In this document: positions 1 through 6,156 of the stretch, piece after piece
Layout of the letters: every line of letters starts with the position of its first letter
How positions within the stretch are numbered: position 1 is the first letter of the stretch
DNA from: Deltaproteobacteria bacterium
GTDB lineage: Bacteria > Desulfobacterota > Desulfobacteria > Desulfobacterales > UBA11574
NCBI GenBank assembly: GCA_019313025.1
Contig: JAFDCA010000415.1
Coordinates: 1 to 11,945, forward strand
Direction of reading: 5' to 3'
DNA: 11,945 bases
Made by a program: the position numbers and the translations under genes
The notes under the pieces: generated by a model
Databases searched by the model: none
Told to the model about the DNA's origin: nothing
Seen by the model: only the letters and a program-made list of their open reading frames with translations

Positions 1-23
1 AGCTGTTACACCCCTAATACACA

Positions 24-386
24 TCAACATATTTCATCGCACTTCCCAAATTGTTCCAAAAGCTCCTTTTTGCGCTTTCTGGCTAATATTTCAGCCCGGA
101 TCTTCTTTGATCGTTTTCCAGAAACAAGTTCAATTCCCAAATGCGAACATGCGCTCTTAAAACCCAGGCCGTAAAACTCCCGGATGAAATCAATCGCGTC
201 GCCGCTGGCATGGCAGCCAAAGCAATAAAAACGATTGTCATCAAACACCTTGAACGAAGGTGTCTTCTCATCGTGAAACGGACATAGACCAAAGTCTGAC
301 CGATTCAGATCAATACCAGCCGCTTCAACAACCGAAGCGAGATTAATTTCTTTGATTAGTTCTGATATTTCTCGGACTTCAGCCAT
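24..386 (-). CDS. Stand-alone CHC2 zinc-finger protein (DnaG-type primase zinc-binding domain), possibly truncated
   Basis: The 120-residue product carries the zinc-binding module of DnaG-type primases. CPFHDEKTPSF (residues ~35-45) is followed by YCFGCHASGDAIDFI (~54-68), which supplies the Cys-His-x-Cys-x2-Cys ligands, and a short helix GLGFKSACSHLGIEL completes the fold. A basic tail (KRSKKIRAEILARKRKKELLEQF) follows. In primases this domain contacts single-stranded template DNA. No TOPRIM or polymerase domain follows, so the protein cannot be a complete primase; short CHC2 proteins are known in phages and in Desulfobacterota. The ATG at 384-386 gives the full N-terminal helix of the fold but has no clear Shine-Dalgarno. 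Related short CHC2 proteins, as I recall them, run on as a longer helical tail, so the abrupt end (KCDEIC then TGA) may reflect a frameshift. Domain call is firm; function is unknown. Confidence 0.85.
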   Translation of the reverse strand: MAEVREISELIKEINLASVVEAAGIDLNRSDFGLCPFHDEKTPSFKVFDDNRFYCFGCHASGDAIDFIREFYGLGFKSACSHLGIELVSGKRSKKIRAEILARKRKKELLEQFGKCDEIC

Positions 387-443
387 AATTGAAAAAGATC
401 GCCCGATATTTCGTAAATGAGCGCTTCAAAAAACAAAATGCCC

Positions 444-539
444 GGAAATCAATCGGGTAAACAGCGGGTTTACTCGCATCAGCGAAACGATCAATTTCCA
501 GGCTAATTGAATACTAAATTGTCAAAAACCGCTGTTTAC
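444..539. repeat. Structured inverted-repeat region upstream of the CHC2 gene
   Basis: Four nested or adjacent inverted repeats are visible. An outer stem pairs 444-455 with 488-499 (10 of 12 positions). It encloses two perfect hairpins, GTAAAC-AGCGG-GTTTAC (457-473) and TCGC-ATCA-GCGA (474-485), together drawing a three-way junction. In addition, GTAAACAGCGG at 457-467 is exactly complementary to CCGCTGTTTAC at 529-539, and this pairing would compete with the first hairpin. The region lies between a candidate minus-strand promoter and the CHC2 start, so it could be a structured leader; it could also be a protein-binding or replication-related site. The pairing is seen directly; the role is unknown. 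Confidence 0.55.
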
Positions 540-552
540 TCTTAATGAAAAT

Positions 553-581
553 TTTATAATCCGGTTGTGAAATTTTAACAA
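553..581 (-). promoter_or_regulatory. Candidate sigma-70 promoter reading toward the CHC2 gene
   Basis: On the minus strand TTGTTA (581-576) is followed after 17 bp by TATAAA (558-553), giving 4/6 and 5/6 matches to the consensus. Initiation would fall near 546, leaving a leader of about 160 nt before the CHC2 ATG that contains the structured repeat region. The surrounding sequence is AT-rich, so a chance match is possible. Confidence 0.4.
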
Positions 582-836
582 TTTTCGATCTATCACAAAA
601 CATTTTAAAATAATAATTCCAATTGTTTATATATTTTATGAGCCGATTAAAATCATTTTGTGGGCTACTGTAAGTTATTGTGTTTTATTTTTGACACAAT
701 TCATCACAAATTTTCACTGTCAGGAATTCAAAAGTGATATAAAACGGAAGTGTAAAGAAATAATGGCGGCCGGTATTTACCTACCATTTACCGACCATAT
801 TCAGGATGGTTAACTTATTGGATTACTACTATTTTA
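582..836. other. AT-rich intergenic stretch without a recognisable gene
   Basis: This part of the 450-bp gap between the CHC2 gene and ssrA has no credible reading frame. It is AT-rich up to about 720. Toward ssrA there is a direct repeat of GGTAAAT on the minus strand and a weak ACCAT/ATGGT hairpin just past the tmRNA 3' end, but no T-tract that would make a convincing intrinsic terminator. Confidence 0.5.
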
Positions 837-1192
837 TGGTGGAGGCGGCGGGAGTCGAACCCGCGTCCGGAAACACTCCGCAAAGGCTTCTACATACATA
901 GCCTGAATTTTGGCTTTCACCCTTTGAAGTCTCCTCCAGGCTGGATACTTAAAAGGTTATCCTGTAAGAATATTCACCGATCCGTTGACAGGATCTCGGG
1001 ACCAGCTATCCTGCTCGTCGACGCCCTTGCCGAATTAGCAGGAATGGTCCGGCAGGACGCTAGCCTTTAAGCGGCTAGAGCGTAGTTATAATCATCTGCG
1101 ATTATATTTAATTTCCCACCATTTTTACAAGCCGGCAGGAGCTTGGTATGCAACCCGTGCTTCTTTATCCCCGTCGAAGCCGTTTCGCCCCC
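837..1192 (-). ncRNA. ssrA: Transfer-messenger RNA (tmRNA), one-piece
   Basis: tmRNA acts with SmpB to rescue stalled ribosomes and tag the unfinished protein for proteolysis. The 5' end GGGGGCGAAACGGCTTCGAC and the 3' end with T-arm (GGTTCGACTCCCGCC) and encoded CCA are diagnostic. The acceptor stem GGGGGCG pairs with CGCCUCC (one G-U), fixing the ends at 1192 and 837 for 356 nt. The tag frame is at 1099-1067: codons GCA GAT GAT TAT AAC TAC GCT CTA GCC GCT TAA encode ADDYNYALAA, ending in the usual ALAA degron. The gene is uninterrupted, with no permuted two-piece arrangement. It has its own promoter in the 82-bp gap after the NRDE gene. Confidence 0.98.
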
Positions 1193-1229
1193 ATATGCAG
1201 ATGGTTTGAAAAGAACAATTTAATGTCTA

Positions 1230-1258
1230 AATTTAATCAAAAATCATGCATTTGTCAA
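1230..1258 (-). promoter_or_regulatory. Likely ssrA promoter
   Basis: A perfect -35 TTGACA (1258-1253, minus strand) is followed after 17 bp by TAAATT (1235-1230); a 16-bp spacing would give TTAAAT instead. Initiation near 1222 would leave about 30 nt of 5' leader to be trimmed to the mature tmRNA end at 1192. It sits entirely in the gap downstream of the NRDE gene, consistent with independent ssrA transcription. Confidence 0.65.
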
Positions 1259-1274
1259 GGATAATGCAGAGAAA

Positions 1275-2054
1275 TTAGGGGGACATTGAAAATATAAATT
1301 CCCGGGTTTTTTCCTCTTTGGATACACCAGCGTCCGGAATGAATGTTCTTTCCAAAAATGTGACCATCCCATTCCTTTCGATGAAGATGATCGAAGATGA
1401 GCGGGTCCCGTAAATATCGCTGGTAATGAATAAAGGAGACAGAATCCGTTCCCATTCGAGATCCACACCGGTGTCGGGCAGCATGCTGTCCGGTGGAAAA
1501 GAACCATCTTTTAAAATGTCGAATATATCTTCGGGGTCGATATTTTCTTGACCGTTCAACAGTTGTCCAAGGTCCGACTTTCCCTTTGCAATCTTTGGCC
1601 AGGGGGTATCCATCAGATGATTGCTCAGACCGTATATGCCCGGTTTTAATTTTTTAATATGATTTCCACGGTTTGAATAATAAAAGAGTTCAAACCGGTC
1701 ACCCACAAGAAGATTAAACCCGTTATACCGGTGCCCAATGGATTTGACATATTCGAGATACGTTTCAGGAGATGCTTTACCGCTTAAAAAATCTCGAACC
1801 AAAAAACCTCTGGATGGTGCATTGGATATATCCGTGCCCGGATCCCTATAATTGGTGATGGCTGCCAACCGACCGAACCGGGTAATACCCAACCACATCC
1901 CGTGATGTTTAAGATCCCGGCCACCCAAAACATCCGACAAATCATCATGGAAGGCGATGGGCGCTGTGGGACGGCTGTAATATTCATCTCTGTTTGCCGC
2001 CAGCACCATCCGGTATTTCGGATGCGTCTCATATGATAGAAGAATCAGGCACAT
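1275..2054 (-). CDS. NRDE/TANGO2 family protein
   Basis: The 259-residue protein begins MCLILLSY and has the family-defining NRDE signature at residues 21-24 within LAANRDEYYSRP. Further family blocks are GGRDLKHHGMWLGITRFGRL, ITNYRDP, SRGFLVRDFL, YNGFNLLVGD, the LSNHLMDTPWPK segment and the SSSIIFI strand. Members are typically about 250-270 residues, so it looks complete. Cys2 directly after the initiator Met resembles the N-terminal nucleophile of Ntn-hydrolase folds, and the family has been compared with these; the biochemical reaction is not settled (the eukaryotic homologue TANGO2 is linked to lipid/haem metabolism). No signal peptide, so probably cytoplasmic. The ATG at 2052-2054 is fixed by the MC-L start; no clear Shine-Dalgarno precedes it. 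It reads toward ssrA and is divergent from the small membrane gene at 2301. Confidence 0.9.
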   Translation of the reverse strand: MCLILLSYETHPKYRMVLAANRDEYYSRPTAPIAFHDDLSDVLGGRDLKHHGMWLGITRFGRLAAITNYRDPGTDISNAPSRGFLVRDFLSGKASPETYLEYVKSIGHRYNGFNLLVGDRFELFYYSNRGNHIKKLKPGIYGLSNHLMDTPWPKIAKGKSDLGQLLNGQENIDPEDIFDILKDGSFPPDSMLPDTGVDLEWERILSPLFITSDIYGTRSSSIIFIERNGMVTFLERTFIPDAGVSKEEKTREFIFSMSP

Positions 2055-2300
2055 TGTTGACAGTATTTTATGACGAAATAAAAGAATTTTGTCTGTTTTT
2101 TCTTTACTTGATTTTCCGTTATTGCTACATACGGGAATCTTGATATATTGTTGCTTTAAAGCTTAATACAGAAAACAGGATTTCGCAAGCTCGCCTTTAG
2201 ATGGGCGTGATGTATTTAAGTCAGACGGTATTTCTCGCTTATCGAATTTTTAGGGACTTTCTTTTGATATTCATACGTATTTAAAGGAGATTGACTAAAG

Positions 2301-2456
2301 ATGGACATCAGTAGAAGATTGGGTACTTTGGTGGTATTTGCCGTGCCGGCGATCATCGGCGGCGGCATTGTTTATGCGTTATTTCACAATTATGTTTCTG
2401 TTTTTGCATATGAAATCATTGTTTTGCTCGCTGCGGTCGGATTTGCCAGTAAATAG
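2301..2456 (+). CDS. Small two-helix membrane protein, hypothetical (51 residues)
   Basis: This short frame encodes MDISRRLGTLVVFAV and ends VGFASK. It is supported by a good Shine-Dalgarno AAGGAGA at 2284-2290, ten bases before the ATG. The product is almost entirely hydrophobic: a first span at about residues 9-28 (rich in V, I, G and containing the turn PAIIGGG) and a second at about 33-49, joined by a short HNY loop, with an MDISRR basic N-terminus. It is probably an inner-membrane protein with both ends on the same side. I do not recognise the family. It is divergent from the NRDE gene and 200 bp upstream of the permease gene on the same strand. A weak promoter-like pair (TTGCTA, 16 bp, TATATT) lies near 2125-2152. 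The gene call is inferred from the ribosome-binding site and composition. Confidence 0.65.
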   Translation: MDISRRLGTLVVFAVPAIIGGGIVYALFHNYVSVFAYEIIVLLAAVGFASK

Positions 2457-2592
2457 ATAAGCCGGCAGATACCACAATCCGTTCCTAAATTTCACACGGT
2501 ATCTATCCTGATAACCGTCTCGACATTCCCGTTTGAATGAAACGATAACATATCGGATACGTCTTACCCCATGGCGCTTTTAGCAGGCTTGG

Positions 2593-2626
2593 GTCAGGCA
2601 TGTGGCCACCCGTCATGTGCCATGAC
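2593..2626 (+). other. Imperfect hairpin upstream of the permease gene
   Basis: GTCAGGCATGTG (2593-2604) can pair with CATGTGCCATGAC (2614-2626), with one bulged A and two G-U pairs, around a 9-base loop. No T-tract follows, so it is not a good intrinsic terminator. It lies 30 bp before the AI-2E-type permease start and could be a leader structure; function unknown. Confidence 0.3.
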
Positions 2627-2656
2627 AAGAACGCTTTTGGGTGAATTGGAGTTGTG

Positions 2657-3733
2657 ATGCAAGACAAAACTTCCGGCAATATTATTCTATGGTTTTTTTT
2701 GGCACTTTTTATTGTCTCAGCTTTCTTGCTCGGACGTATTCTATGGCCCTTTATTTCCGTTATTATTCTTGGTGCGGTGGTGACCAGCATTTTTAAACCG
2801 TTTTACATGTTATTAAACCGTAAAATAAGTCCGCTTTTTTCCTCTCTTTTGACCTGTGCCTTGGTATTCTTTATCCTCTTTATCCCTACAGTTTTATTTG
2901 TGGGTTTATTGTCCAAGGAGGCATACGGTCTCTATCTCATGGGAAAAGAAGCGGTCATCAGCGACCAGATTAAACAAATTCTTGAAACCACCAAAATTTT
3001 GGACAAAATAAACCTTATCCTTTCAAATTTTCGTATAGAAATTACCGGTGAAGAACTCAATAAAGGGATCTCTGAACTGGGTAAGATCGTCGGTCTTTTT
3101 CTGTATCAGCAGGCGAGCTCCATTGCTTCGAATATATTCAAATTTTTCGTATATTTCTTTTTTATGCTTCTGATCATCTATTACCTTTTGATGGATGGCG
3201 AAAAGCTGGTTTCATTCATCATCGATCTTTCCCCCCTGCCCAAGGAACAGGACGAAAAACTCATTCAGAAATTCAAGGATATGGCCGGCGCAATTCTCGT
3301 CGGCAATGGCCTGGGAGGTCTGATTCAAGGAGTCGCAGGTGGCATTGTTTTTTATCTCTTCGGGTTGAAATCGTCATTTTTATGGGGCGTAATTATGGGA
3401 TTTTTGGCGTTTCTTCCCATCATCGGCATCGGGGTGGTATTTATTCCCGCATCGATTTATCTCTTTTTTAAAGGCCGGATTGCAGCGGGTATATTTTTCA
3501 TTGTATTTTATATGTTCCTCTCGGGCGGTGTCGAATACTTGCTAAAACCGAAACTGGTGGGACATCGTGTTAAAATGCACACCCTGCTTGTCTTTTTCTC
3601 CATAATTGGCGGTTTACATATCTTTGGTATTCTCGGCATTATTTATGGCCCGTTGATCACAACGGCTTTTTTAACTTTAACGGATATTTATTATACCAGC
3701 TATCAAGAACTTATTGAACCTTTTAAACGGTGA
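2657..3733 (+). CDS. AI-2E family transporter (PerM/YdiK-like permease)
   Basis: The 358-residue integral membrane protein matches the AI-2E/PerM family (PF01594) in length and layout. Two N-terminal spans (about residues 10-50, with the conserved WPFISVIILGAV) and a third around 60-85 are followed by a soluble stretch of about 70 residues. A C-terminal bundle of spans (about 155-345) carries YYLLMDGEKL, the GLGGLIQGVAGGI segment, FLPIIG and the terminal GILGIIYGPLI signature. Members export varied substrates; the quorum-signal role was shown only for TqsA, and others act in ion or osmotic stress, so the substrate here is unknown. The ATG at 2657 is preferred over the adjoining GTG at 2654, because GGAG (2648-2651) is then 5 nt away rather than 2. 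It stands apart from maf by 84 bp. Confidence 0.92.
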   Translation: MQDKTSGNIILWFFLALFIVSAFLLGRILWPFISVIILGAVVTSIFKPFYMLLNRKISPLFSSLLTCALVFFILFIPTVLFVGLLSKEAYGLYLMGKEAVISDQIKQILETTKILDKINLILSNFRIEITGEELNKGISELGKIVGLFLYQQASSIASNIFKFFVYFFFMLLIIYYLLMDGEKLVSFIIDLSPLPKEQDEKLIQKFKDMAGAILVGNGLGGLIQGVAGGIVFYLFGLKSSFLWGVIMGFLAFLPIIGIGVVFIPASIYLFFKGRIAAGIFFIVFYMFLSGGVEYLLKPKLVGHRVKMHTLLVFFSIIGGLHIFGILGIIYGPLITTAFLTLTDIYYTSYQELIEPFKR

Positions 3734-3817
3734 CATCATCATTGGAAACTTAATTTGTGCCAAAATACATGCACGGATGAATACACGTTAGGTTTTTAGC
3801 TACGTCAATTATAATAT

Positions 3818-4438
3818 ATGAAAATTTCAGACGAAGAACCCCTATTGATCCTTGCTTCAAAATCCCCGCGACGCCGCTACTTACTGGAACAGGCAGGCCT
3901 TAATTTTTTAGTGATACCAAGCAGTATTGACGAAACGAAAATTCCTCTATCATCACCGGAATCCTATGTTAGAATTTTATCTGAAGCCAAAGCCGATGAC
4001 ATTTCCAAAAAGTATCCTGGAAAATGGGTGATCGGAGCGGACACCATTGTCCTTAAAAATTCGGAAATACTTGGAAAGCCGGGATCAATGGAAGAAGCGC
4101 GAACCATGTTAAAACAACTCAGCGGACAAACCCATCAAGTCCTGACCGGTTATGCCATCTGTTGTAAGGTAAAAAATAAAATGTTCTCTGATGTCGTTAA
4201 AACAGACGTTCTTTTTAAACATCTTACCCATGAAGAGATCGAGTGGTACATCCATACCAAAGAGCCGTTTGACAAAGCAGGTTCATATGCCATACAAGGG
4301 CTTGGAACCTTTTTGGTTAAAAGCATCAACGGCTCCTATACAAACGTTGTGGGGCTTCCCGTTTGCGAAGTCATAGAATGTTTAATCAAGGAGGGCGTCA
4401 TCGATATAGCAAAGACACACATAACGTCACCGCAATAA
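3818..4438 (+). CDS. maf: Maf family nucleoside triphosphate pyrophosphatase
   Basis: The 206-residue protein is a Maf/YhdE/YceF house-cleaning pyrophosphatase that hydrolyses non-canonical or pyrimidine NTPs to NMP plus PPi in the cytoplasm. Visible motifs are the substrate-binding loop SKSPRRR (residues 14-20), the ILSEAKAD helix, GADTIV with the catalytic-type Asp75, GKPGSMEEA, the SGQTHQVLTGYAI segment and FDKAGSYAIQGLG near the C-terminus. Length is normal for the family (about 190-210). The subfamily (dTTP/UTP versus m7GTP type) cannot be settled by eye. The ATG at 3818 gives eight residues before the usual first strand (LLILAS). There is no Shine-Dalgarno, and a TATAAT at 3810-3815 overlaps the start region, so the true start or promoter is uncertain. 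Confidence 0.93.
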   Translation: MKISDEEPLLILASKSPRRRYLLEQAGLNFLVIPSSIDETKIPLSSPESYVRILSEAKADDISKKYPGKWVIGADTIVLKNSEILGKPGSMEEARTMLKQLSGQTHQVLTGYAICCKVKNKMFSDVVKTDVLFKHLTHEEIEWYIHTKEPFDKAGSYAIQGLGTFLVKSINGSYTNVVGLPVCEVIECLIKEGVIDIAKTHITSPQ

Positions 4439-4545
4439 TTCTCGATGGGGTGTTATTCGTTGTTGGTGGAGATAATTCATTTTGGTTAGATGTAATGGGC
4501 CATCTCCAATTAGGTCGATATGATCCCAAAGGGTACAAGGTGTCC

Positions 4546-4563
4546 AGGATTCAAGGGTTCAAG
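4546..4563. repeat. Left arm of inverted TTCAAGG-type repeat
   Basis: AGGATTCAAGGGTTCAAG is matched in inverted orientation, 16 of 18 bases, by 4760-4777. Both arms are built of roughly 8-base units containing TCAAGG. They bracket the decayed four-helix-bundle gene. Confidence 0.75.
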
Positions 4564-4576
4564 TGAAATACTATAG

Positions 4577-4764
4577 AATTACAAAGGGTTGAAAGTCTAT
4601 TGTTATGGTTCTGTTTGCGAGTTGAAAACGCATATATTATTAGCTGGGGATTTAGATTTAAATGAAAAAGGTGAATTGGGTACGCTAAAAAAGACATCGC
4701 GAAAATGGAAAGAATGTTAAAAGTACTGATAAAGTCTTTAGAAAACAAACCCTTGGATCCTTGA
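4577..4764 (+). pseudogene. Remnant of a four-helix-bundle protein gene (S23 / 23S rRNA intervening-sequence protein family)
   Basis: Read in one frame from 4577 this gives NYKGLKVY directly joined to CYGSVCELKTHILLAGDL and NEKGELGTLKK. After a -1 shift in the A-run at 4687-4692 it continues DIAKMERMLKVLIKSLENK, ending at TGA 4762-4764. NYK-LKVW is the usual N-terminus of S23-type four-helix-bundle proteins, YGS-CELETQLLLA the third helix, and MLKALIKSLENK the last helix. About 60 central residues are therefore missing through an internal deletion, leaving about 62 of 115-125. A stop (TAG 4574-4576) stands where the start should be; removing one A would restore CTATGAATTAC, i.e. an ATG before Asn-Tyr. 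The gene is dead by three lesions. Family members are small and of unknown function, often repeat-flanked in Desulfobacterota (from memory). Family call by motif recall. Confidence 0.75.
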
Positions 4765-4777
4765 CCCCTTGAGTCCT
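4760..4777. repeat. Right arm of inverted TTCAAGG-type repeat
   Basis: CTTGACCCCTTGAGTCCT is the inverted partner of 4546-4563 (two mismatches). The wider array from about 4750 to 4784 repeats CCTTG at roughly 8-base spacing and overlaps the stop codon of the four-helix-bundle remnant. Confidence 0.75.
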
Positions 4778-4784
4778 TGGCCCC

Positions 4785-4809
4785 TCTTCTCCAACTTAAT
4801 TGGAGAAGA
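4785..4809. other. Perfect 10-bp hairpin before yggS
   Basis: TCTTCTCCAA (4785-4794) pairs exactly with TTGGAGAAGA (4800-4809) around the loop CTTAA. It sits 28 bp upstream of the yggS start and immediately after the repeat array. No continuous T-run follows on either strand, so intrinsic termination is doubtful; it may belong to the repeat element or sit in the yggS leader. Confidence 0.5.
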
Positions 4810-4836
4810 ACCTTTGTATTTTAATAATTTGAGCTT

Positions 4837-5535
4837 ATGTTAACGTCAATGGACTTGAAAAAAAGACTGGAAAATGTGACGCACCGCATCAACAACGCGG
4901 CCTTAAAATGTAGCCGCGATCCTGAAAGTATCCAACTGGTTGCCGTCACTAAAATGGTTCCGACAAACAAAGTCAGAGAAGCCATCGAAGCCGGCGTTAC
5001 CACTTTGGGTGAAAATTATGTTCAGGAAGCCCGGAACAAGTTTAATGTTCTGGGCATATATCCGGTATCGTGGCATTTTATCGGGCACCTCCAATCCAAC
5101 AAAGCCAAATACGCTGTCAGGCTTTTTGATTTAATTCATTCCGTGGATACGCTCAAACTGGCCCGCGAACTGAACAAGCAGGCCAAGAAAGTCAATAAAA
5201 TTCAGGATGTACTTATACAGATCAATATCAGCAAAGAATCATCAAAATCAGGATCAGACATTGAAAATGCGGCAAATCTGATCAAAGATATGGTTCTTTT
5301 TGAAAATTTGTCCGTAAAAGGACTCATGGCAATGCCCCCTTTTTTCAACAACCCTGAAAAGTCTCGGCCCTACTTCATAGCCCTTCGGAAACTCAAAGAT
5401 CAGATCCAAAACACCTTTTCAGGCGTTTTACTGAATGAACTTTCCATGGGCATGACCGGCGATTTTGAAGTGGCCATTGAAGAAGGGGCAACCCTTGTAC
5501 GGATCGGAACGGCAATTTTTGGAGAAAGAAGATGA
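4837..5535 (+). CDS. yggS: YggS/PROSC family pyridoxal-phosphate homeostasis protein
   Basis: The 232-residue cytoplasmic protein binds PLP without a known catalytic reaction and buffers vitamin B6 and amino-acid pools. The PLP-binding lysine is Lys39 in QLVAVTKMVP. Other family blocks are LGENYVQEA, WHFIGHLQSNKAK, IHSVDT, the VLIQINISKESSKSG strand, VKGLMAMPP and the phosphate-binding SMGMTGDFEVAIEEGATLVRIG near the C-terminus. The length is normal for the family. Two ATGs are possible (4837 and 4849); neither has a good Shine-Dalgarno, and GAG three bases before 4837 slightly favours the first. The stop overlaps the queH start as ATGA, so the two are probably translationally coupled. Confidence 0.95.
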   Translation: MLTSMDLKKRLENVTHRINNAALKCSRDPESIQLVAVTKMVPTNKVREAIEAGVTTLGENYVQEARNKFNVLGIYPVSWHFIGHLQSNKAKYAVRLFDLIHSVDTLKLARELNKQAKKVNKIQDVLIQINISKESSKSGSDIENAANLIKDMVLFENLSVKGLMAMPPFFNNPEKSRPYFIALRKLKDQIQNTFSGVLLNELSMGMTGDFEVAIEEGATLVRIGTAIFGERR

Positions 5536-6080
5536 AGATCCTTCTTCACATCTGTTGTGCACCATGCAGCATATACCCGGCAAAAATTCTTCGAGATGAA
5601 GGATTTGATATATTAGGTTTTTTTTACCGAAACAACATCCATCCTTACACAGAGTGCATCAAAAGACAGGAGACCCTTGAGTCTTATGCCGCTTCCATCG
5701 ATCTCAACGTTATTTACCAAAAGGGGTATGATCTAGAAGGTTTTATCCGGAATGTGGCGTTCAGGGAATCGAATCGATGCTCTTTTTGCTATCACGAACG
5801 ACTCCGCTCCACGGCCCTGATGGCAAAACGCGGAAAGTTCGACTGGTTTAGCACCACCCTGTTATACAGCAAATTCCAGAAACATGATGAAATCAAATCC
5901 ATTGGTGAAGCTGTGGGAAAATCCGTGGGAATAAGGTTCTACTATAACGATTTCCGGGTCGGATGGAAGGAGGGTGTCGTAACATCAAAACGCCTGGGGA
6001 TGTACCGCCAAGATTACTGTGGTTGCATTTACAGTGAGACAGAAAGATATTACAAAGAAAAAAAAGGATCTAAAGGCTAA
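5532..6080 (+). CDS. queH: Epoxyqueuosine reductase QueH
   Basis: QueH reduces epoxyqueuosine to queuosine at tRNA position 34, the last step of the pathway. It is a cobalamin-independent replacement for QueG that carries an iron-sulfur cluster. The 182-residue protein shows the family's cysteine motifs: LLHICCAPCS (residues 4-13), NNIHPYTEC, SNRCSFCYHERL, FSTTLLYSKFQKHDEI and the C-terminal YRQDYCGCIYS. Length is typical (about 180-220). The start overlaps the yggS stop by 4 bp. The last codons run into a heptad repeat array, which supplies the end of the reading frame (KKGSKG). No other queuosine gene is in view. Confidence 0.95.
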   Translation: MKILLHICCAPCSIYPAKILRDEGFDILGFFYRNNIHPYTECIKRQETLESYAASIDLNVIYQKGYDLEGFIRNVAFRESNRCSFCYHERLRSTALMAKRGKFDWFSTTLLYSKFQKHDEIKSIGEAVGKSVGIRFYYNDFRVGWKEGVVTSKRLGMYRQDYCGCIYSETERYYKEKKGSKG

Positions 6081-6097
6081 AGTCTGAAGGTTGAAAT
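6070..6097. repeat. Tandem 7-bp repeats (CTAAAGG type) at the end of queH
   Basis: Four imperfect heptamers follow one another: CTAAAGG, CTAAAGT, CTGAAGG, TTGAAAT. A further degenerate stretch (CCTAAAATGAGCTAAAG) extends to about 6115. The first two units contain the queH stop. Just beyond lies a perfect TGCGCT/AGCGCA hairpin at 6124-6138. Arrays of this type are, from memory, scattered between genes in Desulfobacterota. Confidence 0.6.
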
Positions 6098-6156
6098 GCC
6101 TAAAATGAGCTAAAGTTAAGGAATGCGCTTTCAGCGCAATCAATTATATTTACACT

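Noticed and set aside
841..880. A separate tRNA gene
   Set aside because: The T-arm and CCA end belong to the tmRNA; no anticodon arm is present.
2503..2790. Minus-strand frame of 95 codons
   Set aside because: Overlaps the start of the permease gene, with no ribosome-binding site or recognisable domain.
3810..3815. TATAAT as the maf promoter -10 element
   Set aside because: Initiation would fall inside the coding region and there is no acceptable -35 at 16-18 bp upstream.
4785..4809. Intrinsic terminator
   Set aside because: The 10-bp hairpin is perfect, but no T-run follows directly on either strand; only scattered Ts occur downstream.
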